Assembly (NCBI GenBank): GCA_014378345.1 | Contig: JACMNW010000035.1 | Coordinates: 1 to 8,076, forward strand | Source: Pseudorhodobacter sp. | GTDB lineage: Bacteria; Pseudomonadota; Alphaproteobacteria; Rhodobacterales; Rhodobacteraceae | Reading direction: 5' to 3' | Length of the DNA stretch: 8,076 bases | Shown here: one piece after another, positions 6,032 through 8,076 of the stretch | Numbering within the stretch: position 1 is the stretch's first letter | Layout of the letters: each line of letters starts with the position of its first letter | Made by a program: the position numbers and the translations under genes | Notes under the pieces: generated by a model | Database searches by the model: none | The model's input: only the letters and a program-made list of their open reading frames with translations | What the model was told of the DNA's origin: nothing

Positions 6032-6112
6032 GCGGCGGCAAACCTTTGGGTCATGTGCAACTGACTATAAGCCGCATGAATCGCAGGCAACAGGGCCTTT
6101 CAAAAACCCCAG

Positions 6113-6907
6113 TTACCGCGCAGGCGTAAACCGCAGACTTAGGCATGACATGCCGCCATCTAGTTTGGCGCATTCGCTGTTGCCAATTTCCTGAACGGTA
6201 AATCCAGCGGCCAATATCGCGTCGCGCGTGCCGGGAAATCCTGCGGGCATGATCACGATGTCGTTGAACCGAATGGAATTGGCCGCAGCCTCTTCGCCCG
6301 CTGCGGTATGGATCACACGGTAATTATCAAAACAGCCCGAAGCAGCCAGGCGTTCCGTTGACAGGATCGTATCACCGTCCAGCAGCGAGCAGTCGGTCTT
6401 GAAATGCAGAACACCGGGTGGCGTAAAAACCTCGCGCACTTTATGGCCCCAAGGGGCGACCAGTTTGGTAAGCTCGGCAATGCCTGCGGCATCGGTGCGG
6501 GCCGAACGGCCTACCAAAATCTCCCGCTCTGTGACCAGAATATCACCGCCTTCAATAAAGCCGGGGCCCTTGATTTCAGACACTTGACCATACAGCGCGC
6601 GCAAATGCGGCGCCATTTCAGCAGCTTCACCTAACCTTGACGGCGCACCCGGCCGCATCACTACCGCACCCTCTGGCAGGCAAAGTGCAGTGTCCTCCAC
6701 AAAAACGCTGTCAGGGAAATCGTCGCTTGCGTCCAGTTCCACCACGGTTGCCCCGGTGGATTTTAGCGCCACAATATAGGCCGCATGATGATTAAGCATC
6801 ATTTCAAGATCCGGCGCACCCGTATCCACCGCCCGCAAACCGCCTGTGATACTGCGCCCCGGCTTACGGGTGATGGCATGGGTAAAGCGGTACGAACGGT
6901 TCAACAT
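6113..6907 (-). CDS. ddaH: Dimethylarginine dimethylaminohydrolase (DDAH)
   Basis: A 264-residue cytoplasmic enzyme of the guanidino-modifying (amidinotransferase-fold) superfamily, expected to hydrolyse N-omega-methylated arginines to citrulline and methylamine or dimethylamine. Seen are the family-like start MLNRSYRFTHAITRKPG, DDFPDSVFVEDTAL (62-75) and RPGAPSRLGE (85-94). GPGFIEGGDIL (114-124) carries E119 and D122 of the substrate site. LHFKTDCSLLDGD has the catalytic H168, and near the C-terminus LDGGMSCLSLRF has the nucleophile C255. Pseudomonas aeruginosa DDAH has the same Glu/His/Cys arrangement and similar length (about 254). The open frame extends 18 codons upstream to 6961, but AGGGGG just before 6907 and the family N-terminus favour 6907. 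Arginine deiminase is unlikely because that family is about 400 residues long. The gene is divergent from the beta-barrel gene and upstream of the putative glycosyltransferase. Confidence 0.92.
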   Translation of the reverse strand: MLNRSYRFTHAITRKPGRSITGGLRAVDTGAPDLEMMLNHHAAYIVALKSTGATVVELDASDDFPDSVFVEDTALCLPEGAVVMRPGAPSRLGEAAEMAPHLRALYGQVSEIKGPGFIEGGDILVTEREILVGRSARTDAAGIAELTKLVAPWGHKVREVFTPPGVLHFKTDCSLLDGDTILSTERLAASGCFDNYRVIHTAAGEEAAANSIRFNDIVIMPAGFPGTRDAILAAGFTVQEIGNSECAKLDGGMSCLSLRFTPAR

Positions 6908-7030
6908 GTGGCCCCCTGAATTTTGCGTGTCATAGCCTGCGCCGGGCCAAAGTGAAAGCACATGCTAAGCGACAAAAATCCGCCAAGCCGTGAGTTGCTC
7001 TGCTCTGGCACTCGCGCGGCACAGTTCTGT

Positions 7031-7058
7031 CTGGCAAGCCCCCGCGCCTGATTATAGA
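7031..7058 (+). promoter_or_regulatory. Candidate promoter of the beta-barrel gene
   Basis: CTGGCA (7031-7036), 16 nt, then TATAGA (7053-7058): each matches the sigma-70 consensus at 4/6 positions. Transcription would start around 7065, leaving a leader of about 25 nt before the GTG at 7091. It was found by eye only. The rest of the gap between ddaH and this gene (6908-7030) shows no convincing repeat or RNA. Confidence 0.3.
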
Positions 7059-7090
7059 AGAGGTCGAGCTATCATAATGGGGTGAGTCCC

Positions 7091-7993
7091 GTGCAAAATA
7101 TCCAACCCTCTCTTTTGGCAATTGCAATCGGTGTTGCTTGTTCCGCAAGCAGCGCTTTCGCGCAAAGTCTGCCATTTTCCTTTGGTGCCAACGGGCGGTT
7201 GGGGGCGGGGTATACTGACGAAGTGTCTGGCGCAGGTGTATTTTTCTTCGGCGATGCCACGTCCCGCCTTTCGCTGAACAATACAACCCTCGGGTTCGAG
7301 TTGGGCTTGTACGGGCTGGCCAATGCCGCAGACACGCCACATGAGACCTATGGCACCTTCACTTGGGATTTTGCGCAAGGCGGCAAGCTGTTGGTTGGCG
7401 TCACCCGTCCGGCCTATGATAGCTTTGCGGTATCAGCATTTGACGCGCTGTTGCCATCACTTGGTGTGGCAAACACCGCAGCCACACGCAGTCAGGCAAC
7501 ATACGGGGCTATGTACGCAGGCTTTCTGCCCTACGGGCTGCGATATGAAGCGGCTACTGAAAAAATGCGATTTGCAGCATCCATAGCAACAGTGCCGAAC
7601 AGGGACACCACGATTTCCGGGCTAGGTCTGGCCTTTCCGATCGGCCAGGTAACCCTTGAAAGTGCGCTCGAAGTGTCTTGGGGCAGCTCAACAGAAGTTG
7701 CAGGCAAGGTGCAGCTGAAAGGGGCTCTTGGCCGGGTCAACGCGGGGCTTGGGCTTTATCTGCCCGGCACGGTAGGTGGGCCAGAGTTGGTGGAAGTGTT
7801 CGCGTCATTTGCGCCAGCCGACAAAACCACCATTGCGGGTGTGTTGCAGGTGCCACTTCACGGCGGTAGCGACCCCACGATCGGCATTTCAGCGCGCTAC
7901 GACCTTTCACCATCTGCGGGTTTTTCTGTTGGCATACTTAGCGATGCGGGTGCCGATGCAGCCTATTCAGCATATGTGGATTGGAGCTTTTAG
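7091..7993 (+). CDS. Putative outer-membrane beta-barrel (porin-like) protein
   Basis: A 300-residue exported protein. A hydrophobic signal segment (LLAIAIGVACSASSAFA) ends with AFA before QS, giving cleavage at about residue 24. The mature chain alternates polar and hydrophobic residues in short strands (FSFGANGRLGAGY, TLGFELGLYGLA, GTFTWDF, KLLVGVTRPAY, VQLKGALGRVNAGLGLYL, EVFASFA). It is rich in Gly and aromatics and ends YSAYVDWSF, with the terminal Phe recognised by the BAM machinery. These are hallmarks of outer-membrane barrels; the specific porin family was not recognised. Starts: GTG at 7091 is preferred because GGTGA (7081-7085) lies 5 nt upstream; GTG at 7082 is in frame and adds three residues. 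No earlier start is possible because an in-frame TAG occurs at 7055-7057. Unusually, the signal peptide has no Lys or Arg before the hydrophobic core. Confidence 0.8.
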   Translation: MQNIQPSLLAIAIGVACSASSAFAQSLPFSFGANGRLGAGYTDEVSGAGVFFFGDATSRLSLNNTTLGFELGLYGLANAADTPHETYGTFTWDFAQGGKLLVGVTRPAYDSFAVSAFDALLPSLGVANTAATRSQATYGAMYAGFLPYGLRYEAATEKMRFAASIATVPNRDTTISGLGLAFPIGQVTLESALEVSWGSSTEVAGKVQLKGALGRVNAGLGLYLPGTVGGPELVEVFASFAPADKTTIAGVLQVPLHGGSDPTIGISARYDLSPSAGFSVGILSDAGADAAYSAYVDWSF

Positions 7994-8014
7994 ACCGCCA
8001 TTAATGGTGACGGT
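7994..8014. repeat. Palindrome just after the beta-barrel gene
   Basis: CCATTAATGG (7998-8007) is a perfect 10-bp palindrome directly after the stop codon, flanked by ACCG (7994-7997) and CGGT (8011-8014), which could extend a bulged hairpin. No T-run follows, so a terminator role is weak. The remaining bases to the window end show no gene; the only ATG-led frame there (8038) is nine codons long. Confidence 0.35.
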
Positions 8015-8076
8015 GCAAATATTTTCCAGGCGCAACTATGACTGAATTTTATGGTGGGCGATCCTAAACGGCCACC

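Noticed and set aside
1..8076. CRISPR array, insertion sequence, attachment site, tRNA or toxin-antitoxin system
   Set aside because: I read both strands for spaced repeats, terminal inverted repeats, transposase motifs and paired small genes, and found none.

Overview
The window looks like a chromosomal segment of an alphaproteobacterium of the Rhodobacterales (Roseobacter/Paracoccaceae type). The grounds are family recognition, moderate GC with alphaproteobacterial codon use, and a first gene that matches, from memory, a conserved Rhodobacterales protein often labelled 'translation initiation factor 2'. No search was run. I see no rRNA, tRNA, CRISPR array, insertion sequence or phage gene. 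The content reads as ordinary housekeeping/accessory genome, not a mobile island.

Layout, left to right. A leftward gene runs off the left edge (1-934); its N-terminal part resembles the cytoplasmic domain of GspL/PilM-type proteins. A rightward exported SIMPL-domain (DUF541) protein follows (1094-1792). It converges on a leftward O-acetylhomoserine sulfhydrylase gene, metY (1856-3148), with a long GC-rich hairpin between them. Upstream of metY on the same strand is an Lrp/AsnC regulator (3273-3725). A small intrinsic terminator overlaps the lrp stop codon, so metY probably has its own promoter. The regulator is divergent from a LysE/RhtB amino-acid exporter (3798-4391), the usual regulator-exporter pairing. 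A membrane-anchored dual-specificity-type phosphatase follows on the plus strand (4456-5031). It meets, tail to tail with only 10 bp between, a leftward GT-A-like putative glycosyltransferase (5042-6031). Upstream of that on the same strand is dimethylarginine dimethylaminohydrolase, ddaH (6113-6907). Divergent from ddaH is a putative outer-membrane beta-barrel protein (7091-7993).

The linking theme is amino-acid metabolism and transport: sulfur assimilation into homocysteine (MetY), sensing and export of an amino acid (Lrp + LysE), and methylarginine breakdown (DDAH). Envelope proteins (SIMPL, anchored phosphatase, beta-barrel) are interspersed. I found no clear evidence of a new multi-gene system. 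The points most worth a second look are the GspL/PilM-like reading of the first gene, the probably periplasm-facing phosphatase, the lrp/lysE and metY control regions, and the odd start of the beta-barrel gene.
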